A DNA stretch of 64,000 bases from Stratiolaelaps scimitus (Eukaryota > Arthropoda > Arachnida > Mesostigmata > Laelapidae), in the NCBI GenBank assembly GCA_019614645.1, contig JABWDB010000011.1, forward strand, positions 7,947,501-8,011,500, given 5' to 3'. Numbering within the stretch: position 1 is the first letter of the stretch; every line of letters begins with the position of its first letter. A program made the position numbers and the translations under genes. Shown piece by piece: positions 25,000-38,372 of the stretch. Under the pieces are notes generated by a model. The model saw only the letters and a list, made by a program, of their open reading frames with translations, searched no databases and had not been told where the DNA came from.

Positions 25000-27167
25000 C
25001 GCAGACGTCACGTACGAACCGTAACTTCTTGTTTAGTCAAAGTAAGCCTATGAGTCATCTCGATATGGTGGTGCCAGCCACAAACAGCTCGGTGATAGAA
25101 CTGCTCGAACTGAGAATATCAAAGTCCGCGCATATTCGCCCTCGGAAGGGTCCGTCGTGGCGATGATAACTCAATTTGAATCTTTCTCACAACCAGCTAA
25201 GCTGAATGACGACGATGTGTGACCGCCCTGCAAAATCTCAACCTTGGAGGCTCATCAGTATTATTTTCAAATCCGCTATTTTTTAGCTCGAAATTGCGTG
25301 CTTATAGCATTAGCTGGACTTTAGATCTCGTCTAGTCGTTAAAAAGCACAAATGACATGTCCAGGCTAGTAGAAGATATGTATAACATATATATATATAT
25401 ATATATATCGTGGGATACTCTAGTTTTTTTGCTGCAACATAAAAATCTATTCAGCTCGCGACAGAGCACCATTGTGCTAACGAGAAATTGACGCTCGGAA
25501 GCGACAGTAACGACCTGTTGTCACTCTTCGATTGCATTTCACGATCCAGGATTGTGATTATTTTGATGATTATTTTCTTCTAATTATTACGATTTGCAAA
25601 TGTGTGTGTGTGGGTGATTTTGTATTATGAATACTGTGCCGTTGTCTATGTAGAGCGATGGGGAGCACTTATTCGCAATCCCACGCCCTCCCCCGCCACC
25701 ATCATTCTTATGTGTGAATATAGACTAAATATAGAGGAATATATGCACAGATAGCAACAGTGAGACAACACACTAACGCTCAACTCATATTCCATTATAC
25801 TCAATTATATCAATCATATTTCATCAATGGCCATTGCGGAGGTGATCATGTCTCCCCCGGGGTCAAACCCTTCAGGCCTATCGCGACACGAAGAAGAGTG
25901 TATCTTCAAAACGAGGGCTTAAATCGATCAGAGTCGGCTGAATTCGAAGTGAACTCCGGCGGGCCCAACGGAGTTCACTTCGAAGGGAGGTCGTCGCAAA
26001 CGGATCGATTTCTTCAAATCAAAGTCGTTCAAATAATTCTCCACCAATAATCCTCCACACACACTGCCCATATCAGTCAGGACTGTGCGAGCCACCCGCG
26101 CCTGTATCTACCTCTGTGTGGGGCACAACAGCTGCCTTCGGTCAGGAGCTGGGCATCGACTATGCTCTATCTAGCTACTATCTATTTGTCTCCTACTTGT
26201 CATCAGTGACAACTGTTGGATTATTCGTGTTTGTTTTTGTTGTTCGGATGTTGAATTCCCCTTTTTAGTGGCGACGTACAGACGAGACGTGTCGCACAGT
26301 TGACGAGAATCGCTCAGCAAACGTTCTTATACATATCGAATATACTCATACAACGGCACAAACGGTAACAAATCTAAATGAACAACAAAGCTCAATGGAC
26401 AAAGTACGTTTTGATAGAGAGATCGTTGTTGTTTTTTTTTTTGATGATTTTTGTTTTCTCGTAAAGATCCTTAATCGGAATCGAGTTCTTCGACGAGGAA
26501 CACGGCCAAGCTCGATGGCGTCACTCGGAACGAGTGACATCTCGATGTGGCGAACGTTATTTATCGTTTGGCGGTAAATAAAGTTAACTAACAAAGAAAA
26601 AAAAGGATACGTTAATAAAAAAAAACAGAAATAGCTTTAATAAAGTTGAGGTTACACACACTCAATGTTGGCAGCATCTTCGCCAACATCGCAACGCTTT
26701 AGGCCGCCCACAGCTCGCCGGTGTTGCTCACCGAAAATTCGCTGGTGATATCTGTTATCAGCCGATATGCATCTACCAGCAGTTCCCGTTGTCGACAGAG
26801 TTCGGCACAGCGGCCGTTTTGTCGACCCCCAATCCAACGAAGCCCAAACGGACCCTTACAAGCGTTCAAATCATCTCGGCAACAGAACAAAATCCCTCTC
26901 GAGCGTCGCTTCTCATAGCTGTTCGCTTGATAAGCGCTTTGAGCCGGGAACGGTCCAGCAACAAGCAGGTAGAAGATGTAGTCATACGTGTACAGTATTC
27001 TTCCTCCTCCTAATCGCCGGTGGTTGGCTGTCGTTCGCCGCGTGCCGCGGACGCAGGGGTTCGTCTATTAGTCATTGTTAGTCTGAGTATTATCATGTTA
27101 ACGAGATCCAGATTGAGGAGGTGTCAGCGCCGCAGACGGCGATGGCGGAACGAAATTCTATCGTTTA

Positions 27168-27275
<108 letters not shown>

Positions 27276-27299
27276 TAAATAATAATAGATACATCTTAT

Positions 27300-28260
27300 A
27301 AGTCGGCTTCCGCCAGCGTTCGCCGCCACGTACCACGCCCGTCCGAGGGCTTCCGAAACGCTTAAGCCTTCCTGGCCCTGCGCGCGCGCGCTCGCTCGCT
27401 TCGCATGCAGACGCACCACCGTACGAAACTGCTGTTGCCGGTGCCGCGGCTGCTGCTGCTGCTGCGCATCTTGAACAGAATCGCCAAGCGCTGTCGGTGT
27501 CGAGCAAAAAAACAATGGCAAGTAAATTTAAAATAAATAACTGCCGACCGCCCGCCCGCCTTCCCCCACCGACACCATGTTATGGCTTCATCGTTTTTGT
27601 ACTTTCGGGAAAAACAGCCCGAATCCTTTTCCATTTGCCGGTGGCAGCAGCGACTCGTGAAGGCAGCCACCGATGCTTTCCCAACGTCGACGAGAAGAAC
27701 GAGAGCGGAGAAGGCCGAGAGGCGAAACGCCACAGCCGAAATGAACAGGTGCAGGGGGTCGGCTTCGTCTGCGGCCGTCGACGAAGAGGGACGCGGCGGC
27801 GGCCGCGGCAACGGCGTTCGTTCTCTTCTCGCGATTCGTGGTCTTCACTACGAGGGATTTTTTGCTGGCGCTGCTGCCGCCGCCGCCGTTGCTCAGAAGC
27901 CGTATCGGGCTACGTCAGCGGACGGCGTGGCCCGCAGCTGAGCGGATCACTAACGGGCACAAGTAACTGAACAGTGGTAACTCAACGCCGAGGGGGAAAT
28001 CACCTACCTAACAATCTTTGCCTCAATTGGATAGTAGCTTGGTGGTGCTCTTGAGCTGTTTTTGTTTGACGAAGAAAGACGAGAAGAGCGAGAGAGAGAC
28101 AGAGAGAGAGAGAGCGAGAGAGAGAGCTGGAGGTGCAGTGAAAATGGTGGATAAAATAGTTCAACCTCAGCGTGCGTTGGGCTGGCGCGTTTTCGGCTAC
28201 CTCGTTGAGCGCTCGAAGTGGGCGAGTTCCCCGATGGACACGGGTTAGGAAAACGCGCTT
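27300..28260. promoter_or_regulatory. GC-rich triplet-repeat island and GA tract, possible promoter/5' UTR
   Basis: CpG-rich sequence with CTG/CAG and GCC-type triplets (27435-27465, 27780-27900), followed by a GA-rich tract at 28081-28128. Overlapping Ala-rich and Arg-rich frames on both strands are best explained by composition. A promoter role is inference. Confidence 0.3.
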
Positions 28261-28987
28261 GGCGATGCCGAAAATTGTGGAACTATCGACAGTTCGTTCG
28301 TAATCATAATAATCATAATAGTAATAGTAAAAATTAGTAAGTTTTATGAAGGGGAGACAATAAACGATGATGATCGAGGATATTCGCCTCTTTGGCTGGA
28401 AACTCCAAAAAACCGACTGGTATCGATTCGGCTTAACCCAATCGGACGGCGGGGGCAGGCCGTTGGCCGGCTGTTTCGCCCGTGGGGCTCGCGGGTCATA
28501 GTTTGCTTGACTAGTAGCCAGCTACGGGCGTTTGTATGCCTTCGCCCGCGTCCACGTGTACTGCCAGTTGCATCTTGGCTGGGTTTTGCACATGGATCTG
28601 CCTAATACGAAGAAATGCTCCGTTCGGCTTTCGACCGGTCGGTGAACCCTCTTCTTCGTATGCGGTCGCGTACACCGGACACTCTGGGCATGTCGATAGT
28701 GTACCGAGAAGTCCGGGTACATGCACCGCCGCCATAGCCTGCGGAGGTCGGGTGTTACTTCGACATGAGGGCTGCTGAGAGTAAGACACTGCAGATTAGG
28801 ACGGTTGGCCGGTTCAATGATCTCAGTGTCTGTCAGCGAGCGCCTATGGAAGATTTTCGCAACGAGCAACCGCCTGCTCGTAGTGCAGGGGTTGCAGTGA
28901 GCGTTTCAACATGATCATGTTCGCCAAGAGTAGAATGTTGTTAATTCGCCAGCTGTCAACATACACACACACACACACTGAGAAGAT

Positions 28988-29662
28988 ATGATCGCCGAAG
29001 ACTTTTTCTGGTTCGATCGTAGTGCGCTAGTCGTAGTGCGGCTACCGGTAGTCCCTTCGGCGGCTACCGATAGTCCCTGCGGACAAAAAGACCTGGCCAG
29101 CGAAGGTCCATCGAGGAGTTTTACCAAGGACAAAACAATAGCTTTCTTTGTTTGTTTATCGAGAAGGGGCCGAAGCGACAGAGCAGAGGGCTCGATCCCG
29201 AAACCGTTTCAGGGGATTCGAATGACGAATTTCCCAAATGACATTTGCTTCTCGATTATCTCTCGTATTGCGTTCGATAATCGACGATCACCAGATGGTC
29301 GAATCGACGCAGCCGCAATCAGCAACGGCATTTCGGAGTCCCCCCCAATCGTCTGCCAGATTGATTCGAGCGACGTGTCGTGCTCGGAGTTGATACAGCC
29401 ACGTGCCGCGCTCGGAGCTGAGACAGCCACGTGTGCCTTATGCGTGGCTCTATATATGATCCCTATAGGTTTTGTATTGCTACGCGTCGACTCGCCACGT
29501 CAGCACCGGCAGGGCCCTGCATCTCGTGTTCGTCTCGTGGTATTCCGTGAAACATCTCTTGTTCAAACTCAAGACGGAAGTAGTTGCAGGCAAGCATCCC
29601 CATCCCCCGGCATCCCTATACTAAACGTTCAGTCTTCTAAACGCTTTCTTGATCTAATATAG
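28988..29662 (+). other. Unclassified 224-codon open frame
   Basis: A long ATG-to-stop frame in otherwise non-coding DNA. No domain, signal peptide or membrane pattern is recognised. It contains short local duplications, such as two GCTACCGRTAGTCCCT-like units near 29040-29080 and two CAGCCACGTG units near 29396-29432, which argue for repeat DNA over a conserved protein. I estimate an ORF of this length could occur by chance in 64 kb, so it is listed only as a possibility. Confidence 0.15.
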
Positions 29663-31170
29663 ATCGCGATTCTGCCACTAGCAGCAGCAGCATAATCATC
29701 GTTATCAACAACAACAACAACAACAATAACAGCGAATGATTCGGAGCAGGGGCCTGGGCTGGCAGGCCGACTTGCCCTACAAGCAGCGGAGGCGTCCGCC
29801 AGGAGTCCGCGTGCCGGGGCGCCCGGCCAGCTGGCTCCGCGTTCGTTTCTAATCGGCAGACGGACGCCTGAGCGTGTTTCGACATCGGCAAGAACCATTT
29901 AGAGCGGCAGTCATGTATCAGAGCTAACATCGGTGGTAGTAATTGCCGTACTGGCAAGAGTATAGCCCAGCTGAGGGTCAGCTATGAGCCACTAGAAGAC
30001 GCCACTAGAAACAATACTAATAGTAATCGTATCGTAATAGCAGCCGCCGCAGCAGGGTGGCGGCGGCGGCTACAAATCGCCAGCGTTTCTCGCTGGCGAT
30101 TTCAGCCGCCCGCTCAACCGCGTTGTTCCTAAGCATCGACACGATGCACCCGAGATGTCTACATAGATATACCCCCCCCCTCCCCCACCCCCGAACATCA
30201 AGCCGGCCCCCGTAGCCGTCGCCGCACTTCATTTCGTGTGTATCGACGAACGTATCCGGCAAGGAACCCCTTCGCCTGACGAAGAAGCCGAGCCGGCATC
30301 CGCACCTCGGGAAGATCGCCGACATCGACGTGACCAGAAATGAAACACTGGAAACTGCTCGCGGCGGCGACGGCGGCCGGAGTGACGGCGGCGGCGGCGA
30401 ACGCGCTGGGAAATCAAATCGTTTTACGTTGCGCTGCTTTATGGTTCATTTTTACTCGTTTGTGGCGTCCGTTCGCGTCCTGAAGCGGATCCGTTTCGAC
30501 GCTTAGATAAGCGAGGTGGTGGGGGGGCCCAGGCTGGTAGCGATATTCATCATCGCTTCGACGTTCACCAGGGGTGGAGTTCGCTTTCAACACCATGTTC
30601 TCGTTTGCTGCGTGAGGATCTGCTGTCCGCTTATCGCTCCACGCCGCCGCCGCAGCCGCAGTGGAAGTGTTAACTTTGAAGGGAAGCTGGGTTGGCGGGA
30701 AGCGACGGCGCCTCGGCTCAATACCGCTCCGCGTAGATATCGCGGTCGGCTGATGGACTTGTTTTTATTTTTGCTAATATTTTTCATATTTGAACTATCA
30801 TCATCGTTATTATCGTGATCGGATTTTGTTGGGCATACTCATTGTTCCAGCTGCTGCTGCTGCTGCTGTTGCTGTTGCTGCTACTACTGCAACAACCGTA
30901 ACTTGGACAATGTTTCGCCTGAAAACAAACCTGTTTCTGTTGGACAACGGAGCCGTTGGGCTGTTCGTCGGCGTTCAGAGGCGGCAAACATATATTGTGT
31001 TCATAAGTGGACGCTTTTCATATATTTATATTTTTTTCTTATAATTCATTGAGACGGGTTGGCTTTCAGTATGATTTTGTGTCCCCCTCCGGGAGAGAGA
31101 GAGCGATGGAAAGGAAAATGCTACAGTTGGGGTTCTGACAGCGATATACGAACATTAGTGTTACGATTCT

Positions 31171-31208
<38 letters not shown>

Positions 31209-31282
31209 AATTATCGTAAAATTTGTTTAAAATTTTAATATTTAATCTATTATAAAGAGTAAAAAAATATTAGTCTATATAT

Positions 31283-31313
<31 letters not shown>

Positions 31314-32011
31314 GCAATATCATATCGAAGCGGATGGCAAACTATCGCCACGGTTACACCTGGCAAAGGGTTACACATTAATGCCGCGCACGGGTTTGTA
31401 TCGAAAGTGTCAAAGGTAGAAGCCTATCAACGATTAAGGACACGAGCAAACACACACAAACCGTGTTTGTCCTGCAGACAAAAATCGCCGCATAGCCAGC
31501 GCAGGCCCCAGCAAATTGTACTGCTTCGACAAACAACTCGGTGCATATTGCCCGAGTAAGCGCGGCCCACACTGTGGCCACTTCGACCAAGTTCCGGTGA
31601 GAACTTCGCACGAAATTGGACAGCAATGTCTTCATGATTAAGCAACGAAAAAGGCCAAGGCAGGACCCGACCCCCCCCCCTCCTACTCGTCCTCGTAGGT
31701 GAGCTTCGTCCAGATGAACGGTGTCCACATGAGGGCAACATATTCCATCGAATATCACTCGTTCAGGTGACATTTCGGACACGCTAACAGTATTCTTGAG
31801 AGGTTTTATCGCAGCTCACCGACACAGCATGGTCCGGCTGCTAATTCGGTCATCGAATATATATACGTGTGTGTGTACGCACATATATCTCCATACGTGC
31901 GCGATCTCTCCCGCCGACTCCCCCCCGCGGCCCCTCCCGGCTCGGATTAATTCACCGTGATCTTCGGCTATACGAAATAACTCCGGTATTGTATCTCGTC
32001 GCATGTAGTAG

Positions 32012-32049
<38 letters not shown>

Positions 32050-34804
32050 GTATCTGTGTTTGGATATGAGATGACGCGATTAGTCGAGCATAGCGTGTCC
32101 ACCTGTCCCCTTTTGATTTAGCGTTGTCCACCGATTCCCTCTTGGATGAATACGAAGAAAGCCCGCCCAAGCCCCTTGTTCCTCATTGACCTCATCCGAA
32201 CGATGAGTCCTCCCTGCAGACTTCGCCGTTCGTTCGCTTTCTCCCTTGTTATCAGAAATCAGAAATTTCTTAGTCGGCCGGGTGTGGAAGGCCGAATCGG
32301 CCCTGTCAGACACTACCTTCTGTTCAGCAGTATCTTCATCGTCATTACTCACCCGTCGACGAATGTATTGACGATTGCCTGTATTGATATGTACATGTTT
32401 GTGTGTGTGTGTCCTTTTTAGTTTGTCCAACTGAAACCCCGATATCTGTTAATCCCCTCTAAACGATGCGTAATAAATCCTCGCGGCACACGCCTGAAGT
32501 CTACCGCCGTTCCTACGCGGCATATAAACGGCTTGCTTCGATCTCAGATGTTCGCTTCTCGTGGGAAAGCAGATTACGTCGGCGTCGCGCTGCCGAGCCA
32601 CTCGGGCGATTGGCGATGAACACCGGAAACAGCACCGGTGGTTGCTTCCAATGCGAACACATTATTATGACTAATTGATCTAATAATTTTTGTTGCGCTA
32701 TCAATGATCGTCGTCTCGTTATAGATAGGGCACACTGATTATTATTTTTTTTTCTTTTTATAACCTATGACAAACCAAATACGACAGCGACCAGCAGCTC
32801 AAAGAGCCCAGCGTGCAGACACGCTCCCCGCTCCACGTCATACTGGTAATGCTTCATCAAGGACTGATATTTTAATCGCATGAAGTATGTTCAGTGTGTT
32901 CTTGAACAGCGTGCGAGTACTACATTTGTTAGCTGTACTGGCGAACTGAAGCAGCTGCACCCCCTCTTTTTATTTATTTGTTATTTGGTTGAGAAAATCA
33001 GTATTGCTGCTCATTGGTACATTGTCGTTTTACAGTACATTGTAGCTCTAATATGGAACATAATGAATGGACGTGCTCCTCTGTTTCAGGAGCCTAGGGT
33101 GTTTAAGTCGCAGCACCCGTCGAAGCAGAATCACCTCTTCGCGTCTACCCGCATCCTGTAAATCCAATGCTCCGCCGCGAATTGACGGCGCCCAGCGCAC
33201 ATCAGCAGTGGAAAATCCGTTGGTACGCGACAAACGCATATACACTACTAGGTGGATCAGCGAGGGAAAAAAAAGCCAAACAAAAAAGCACAACAAGAGC
33301 ACCCCAGCCAGGGAACCCTCGTTCTTCCTGTGTGTCAGCCGCGTTAATCTGCTCGCTGGGTTAACGCAATTTTAATGACGACAGGGACAAACAGCGGATA
33401 TCGGCGTAGTATCGAAGTAGTTCGGTGTGACCGGCGACTCCAGCGATGCCAGCGCATGTCTCCTTCCCGAGCCGAGCTCAGTGCTCAATACCCCCTGCTC
33501 CCCCCGTGTTCATCATCTGTTGGTGGTGCGTTCGTTCGAGCGGTCAATTTATGTACATAGCAATTGCAAGTCTAGCCCACACGTTCGTTTTGCTCTCGGC
33601 TTCGATGTTCATGAAGATGTGTTTGTTCCACGATTCGTTTAGCTCGTCATCTGCTGCTGCTGCTGCTGTTGCTAATCGATCTCGGCCGACTCCGTCGCCT
33701 CAACGATGTCGTCTATATTATCTCTCTGCGACCGACAGTAATTGACGAAATTGCGCAATCCCACCTCCCCCCCCCGCTCTGGAAGACGGCGGCACAAATC
33801 GTCACTGCACCGATTACGGTTCCCGGCTCATTCGACTGGATCTCGAAGATCTCCAGCAGCCGGCGCGTCGACACGGACACCGCCGGCGGGTGATGAAGAA
33901 CGAAAGTAAGATGAATCCGATGCCGGTGGCCGGCTATCATAACCATCTTGGTTTTTGCCGCGCGCCGCGAACATTTGAATGACAAAGATCACGGCGGTGG
34001 CGGTGGCGACAAAGAAACCGCACAGCCGGGCCGGGAGGGTTGGGTAGTGGTAGATGCAAATACAAATCACGTCCATCTACCGTCATCCATTGGTGGAATA
34101 TGGCTTTTGAAATATGGAGGGGGACAAACAGTCGTTAGCGAGCACCCGTCGCTTCGGCGCAGCGCTCTGTCCATATTCACAATAGATTTGCCTTTGCTGT
34201 GATTTCTCAACGTCTTTTCTCGATAACATCGAAATAAATACATCCTAGCAAATTCGACAATCACTGCTACTGCTGCTAAACAAACTGTTGTGAGAATATC
34301 CCGAACTGATATATATTTTATATATATATATATGTGTGTGTGTGCGTGTCTTTGTGTATGTGTACGTGATCTGGTATACACAGACTACCTGCTTAGCAAT
34401 GATTACTCGCTGCGCTATTAAATCGCATCGTAGGGGCAACTTTAGACGAGCATCGTTGCCATCAGACGACATCGAGGATAAGCAACAGACTGGGCATTTG
34501 TGAGAACCTTGTAAATATGCGTGCATCATTTCGACAATTGATTTAATCGACCAGATGAAATATGAGCATATGTGCATATCCAATCGTGTATCGAAGCATC
34601 GTCTCAAACCCATGTACTATTGTATTTGTGCATAGGGTGCGTGCGTGGCTATAACATATATTACAAGCAAGAGCTGTGATCACATCATTCTCAAACAAAT
34701 GACCTAAAACAGACTCACGCTTTCAGATTAATTTACATTTCATGCATTCTTCTCCTTCGTTGATTTGATTTCTGATCGGTATTCTCGCTGGCAGGGGCAT
34801 CGTA

Positions 34805-34822
34805 ATATATATATATATATAA

Positions 34823-34855
<33 letters not shown>

Positions 34856-34860
34856 TATAT
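34805..34860. repeat. (AT)n compound microsatellite
   Basis: AT units with two single-base interruptions. Confidence 0.95.
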
Positions 34861-36264
34861 GATGCTACCAACCAAGACAAACAGAACCATTCGTTCAGAC
34901 GAATGTAGGCGTATTTGCGTTAACGTTCATTACGTCATTGTCCGCGGACGTTAAATGTTGACTGTGAGTCAAACTGGAAAATTAGTTACGCCATTATCGC
35001 TCAATTCAGCTTGAGCGGCTGAGTCGGTCGAGCGATCGTCCGCTATCGGATACCGACGATATCAACGACGCTGACCAGTTACATCTTGGTCACCGCAGTC
35101 ACCTTCATCCTGACCATCCTGTGCGGGGGCGTGTTGCTAAACGCTACGAATTTCCTCCTAGACGTTTTTCGTTTACTCTTTCCAAAGTTCGACGAGCGCC
35201 GCTGCTGCCCCTAACGAAAATTGCCGTTACAAATGGCATGAGACACGCTCATCCCGGCGTTCGGCAGTGCCCGCGCCGTAGTTCAGCTGTAAAGATGCAA
35301 CTCCGGATGAGACTGTCGCCCTTCTGCCAAATTTAGTCCAGCGGCAAAACGCATGCTAAGATTGATGTCTTGGCATCGTCTTGGCCGCAGCCGCCACCAC
35401 CGCCGCCGCCACCGCCGCTGCCGTTCGCGAGCGCTCGCGCGATAGAAAACACAAACGCAATCCGATTCTAAGTCTCCTTTCGGTCGAACCTCACCCATCT
35501 AATCTAACTAACACATATCTAATCACTGAGAAATGGAGACACGATCGTTTACCTGCTGCATTCGGCATCCGCCGCCTCAGCGGTTTTTTTCTCCTGCAAA
35601 AATCACAGCAGTTTAGCAACGCGAGCAGGGGCACGTACACGGGGGAAACTCGGTCGTCTGCCGACACTTTTACCATTACACAATAGCAATAGAAACAATC
35701 GTAAACCGGCGCGCAGATTGCTACGATTTGTTAGTTCTGTCCGGCGGGGATACGCTGCGTATCTGTTTGTATTGTCGTCTTTGCTTGTTTGTTTTCTAAC
35801 GAAAAAAAAATATATGCCAAATGGTTCATCTAGCAATCGGCTACGTCGATACGAGCCAGCCACCCTTCGGTGTCGAGTCCTGCTCACCGGTGGCAACGAA
35901 GAACGCGATTGGCAAAAAGTATCGTTCAACGGGTCAAGCGTCCAATAGCTCGCATCGAATTACAGAAATTAATAATATTACAATGAGGATCGCTGTGAAA
36001 ATGATCAAACTGGTGTGAGTAGTATGTCATTTTTCGACAATAGCAGTAACATCATCTATACGAAATACTGCAGCGTATTTAGGTTATGGGAAGTGTTGAA
36101 GGATCGCCGTTAGGGGCGGATATGGATGGTGCTGATGATGGTCATGGATGACCTTGTTGAAGAAAGATGACGCTGACGACTGTTCATGTATATTTCGTTG
36201 AAGATCGGGACCGATAACCTACTTCATCTAGTAAATATAATAATAATAATTGTAATCATAATAA

Positions 36265-36352
36265 GAGTAATAATAACAATAAGAATAACTGCAATAATAA
36301 CAATAAGAATAACTGCAATAATAACAATAAGAATTATTGCAATAATTACATT
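36265..36352. repeat. 24-nt minisatellite
   Basis: About three head-to-tail units built on AATAACAATAAGAATAACTG, the last one diverged. Confidence 0.75.
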
Positions 36353-37768
36353 AATGATAATTAATATAATAATGGTAATATTCACAATAATAGTAATAAT
36401 GTGTTTTGTTGAAATGCGAAGAAAAATAGCAAAGTTATAACTCGCCTCGTAGAGCTTAAAGTGCGCATAGTATTCAAATTGGAGAGGTTTGCGAGTACCA
36501 ATGTGACGGCTTAGATAGATCCAAACGGCCGATGGTATTCCCATTTTATTGACCGATTAGCCGGTTAGCTGGGTATTGGTGCTACTTGGGTATCTTTGGG
36601 TCGCCATACCTCCGTCTTGTCTTAGGAGATGGTATAGAATAATTAAATAAACCATGCAAAAATTGTACGTTATACGATGTATAGCGGATATTGTACAGTA
36701 TACACTATATAGCAGATATTGCACATTGTTCAATGAATTAAATAGCGCAAGATATCGTCGAATGCTCATATAATAATGATATGATATAACACGTCATGGT
36801 TTTGAGTACGGGAGCTTTATTTACAAATATCGTGTAACATTGTGTTGGCAAGGCAAAATTTGCAATCTACATACCATCTCCATATTTGCTTCCGACTTAG
36901 CTAAAATAAAGCAGCTACATGGGCTGCTTTTGCTGAGAACTTTACAATTTACATGGGACAGACAGGGTGGTATTGATGAGAACGAGAGCCGTATTACAGT
37001 ACATGGTCCGCACATATTCATGCGCTTGGAGACAACTCAGTGGTTCCAAGTTCAATATTTACAAATCATACGCTTTGATTTCAAATGTATTGCGGCCATA
37101 CGTTTTACGGTACACACACACAGGGATTTTCTACGTAAGCCGTAATAACAGGCGAACTAATACACACCCCATTCTATTTAAAGTTCGTATGGCGTACCGA
37201 GCTTCCAAACGCAGCAGTGTGTGACATCTCTATAATTCTCCGTAGTGACGCGAAGTGTAGTATAGGCTCAACTACAATCGTACACATTTTCTTTTCCTGC
37301 TGTTCTATAACCGGCACCGTCGATGCCAATCGCGAACCTGAGCCTGCGGGTTGTGTTGCTGGCATCGAAGAACGTCGACAGCTCTACATGGACCGCTCCA
37401 CACTTCAGACAAAATCTGCTTAAACGTGGTACCGTCGAAGCGTGCGGTTCTAAACATTATTAGCCAGCATATGTTGAACGTCGTTGCTGTGTTGCCCGAC
37501 AATCCCGCACTCAGTATACGGGCTGGAGGTGTCGATTTCTATATGACACGCGACCTCCAGTTCCCACCGCAAGATTTCTATTCTACCACATCAAGGCAAG
37601 GCGAGTACTTGTCCTCCAGGAGTCAGCCACCCACGGTGTCGCTCGCTGACTAATCGTACTCGTAGTTGTACTATAACACTAAACGCGATTTCGAGGCCCG
37701 TAACATAATAGGGCAAAACAGCTGAGAGTCGGCTAGAAACAAGAGCAGCTGTACAACACCAATGGTAG

Positions 37769-38328
37769 TCACAGATGAACACTGCCGCTGGCGCTGTAAA
37801 GGTCCATGGCACTGAGGATAATCGTAGCTTGCTCTTCGTTCAGGGTTGAATGAGGCGGCGCAACTTGGCGGTTGGCACGTTGCCTCTTGATCACTTCTCT
37901 GGCCATTTCTTCCTTTACACGCGGATACCTGCAATAAGCAACAGATCGAGAGAAAAGCACATTTGTGGCTGGGGTGTCTCGCTGCTCCTTCGGGCTCTCT
38001 CTCTCAGATATATATATATATATATGTATATATATTTTATAACAATATCAACATATGATATTGTTATAACAAATGCCAATTTTGTTACATATGCAACAAC
38101 TTTATCTAACCTTGCCACCACTTCGACGAAGTCCTCGCGATCGAGGGAGTATAACGAGCAGTATGACTCGGCGACAACTGATGCGCTGCGAGCTTCTTGT
38201 AAAAGCAGGCCCATCTCTGTGTGTACACAGACGATATGTTCATTGTTAGACTTAGTTAACAAGGTGATTCAACAGGCATGCAGACTCCATAGCTGTCAGC
38301 TATGGAGCCTGCATGCTTGTTGAATCAC

Positions 38329-38372
<44 letters not shown>

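Larger units (their letters stand above)
28260..37700. other. Long non-coding stretch
   Basis: Apart from the doubtful ORF at 28988-29662, nothing is recognised. There is a GC-rich patch at about 30030-30730 and CTG/CAG triplets at 30851-30890 and 33652-33672. (AT)n runs lie at 31176-31206, 31277-31313, 32012-32047, 34308-34333 and 34805-34860. A 24-nt minisatellite lies at 36265-36352. An AATAAA on the minus strand at 36816-36811 could serve the HCN gene. Confidence 0.45.

Noticed and set aside
27362..27970. Overlapping 120-157 codon frames on both strands
   Set aside because: Same cause: CpG-rich composition and CTG/GCC triplets, with no recognisable protein.
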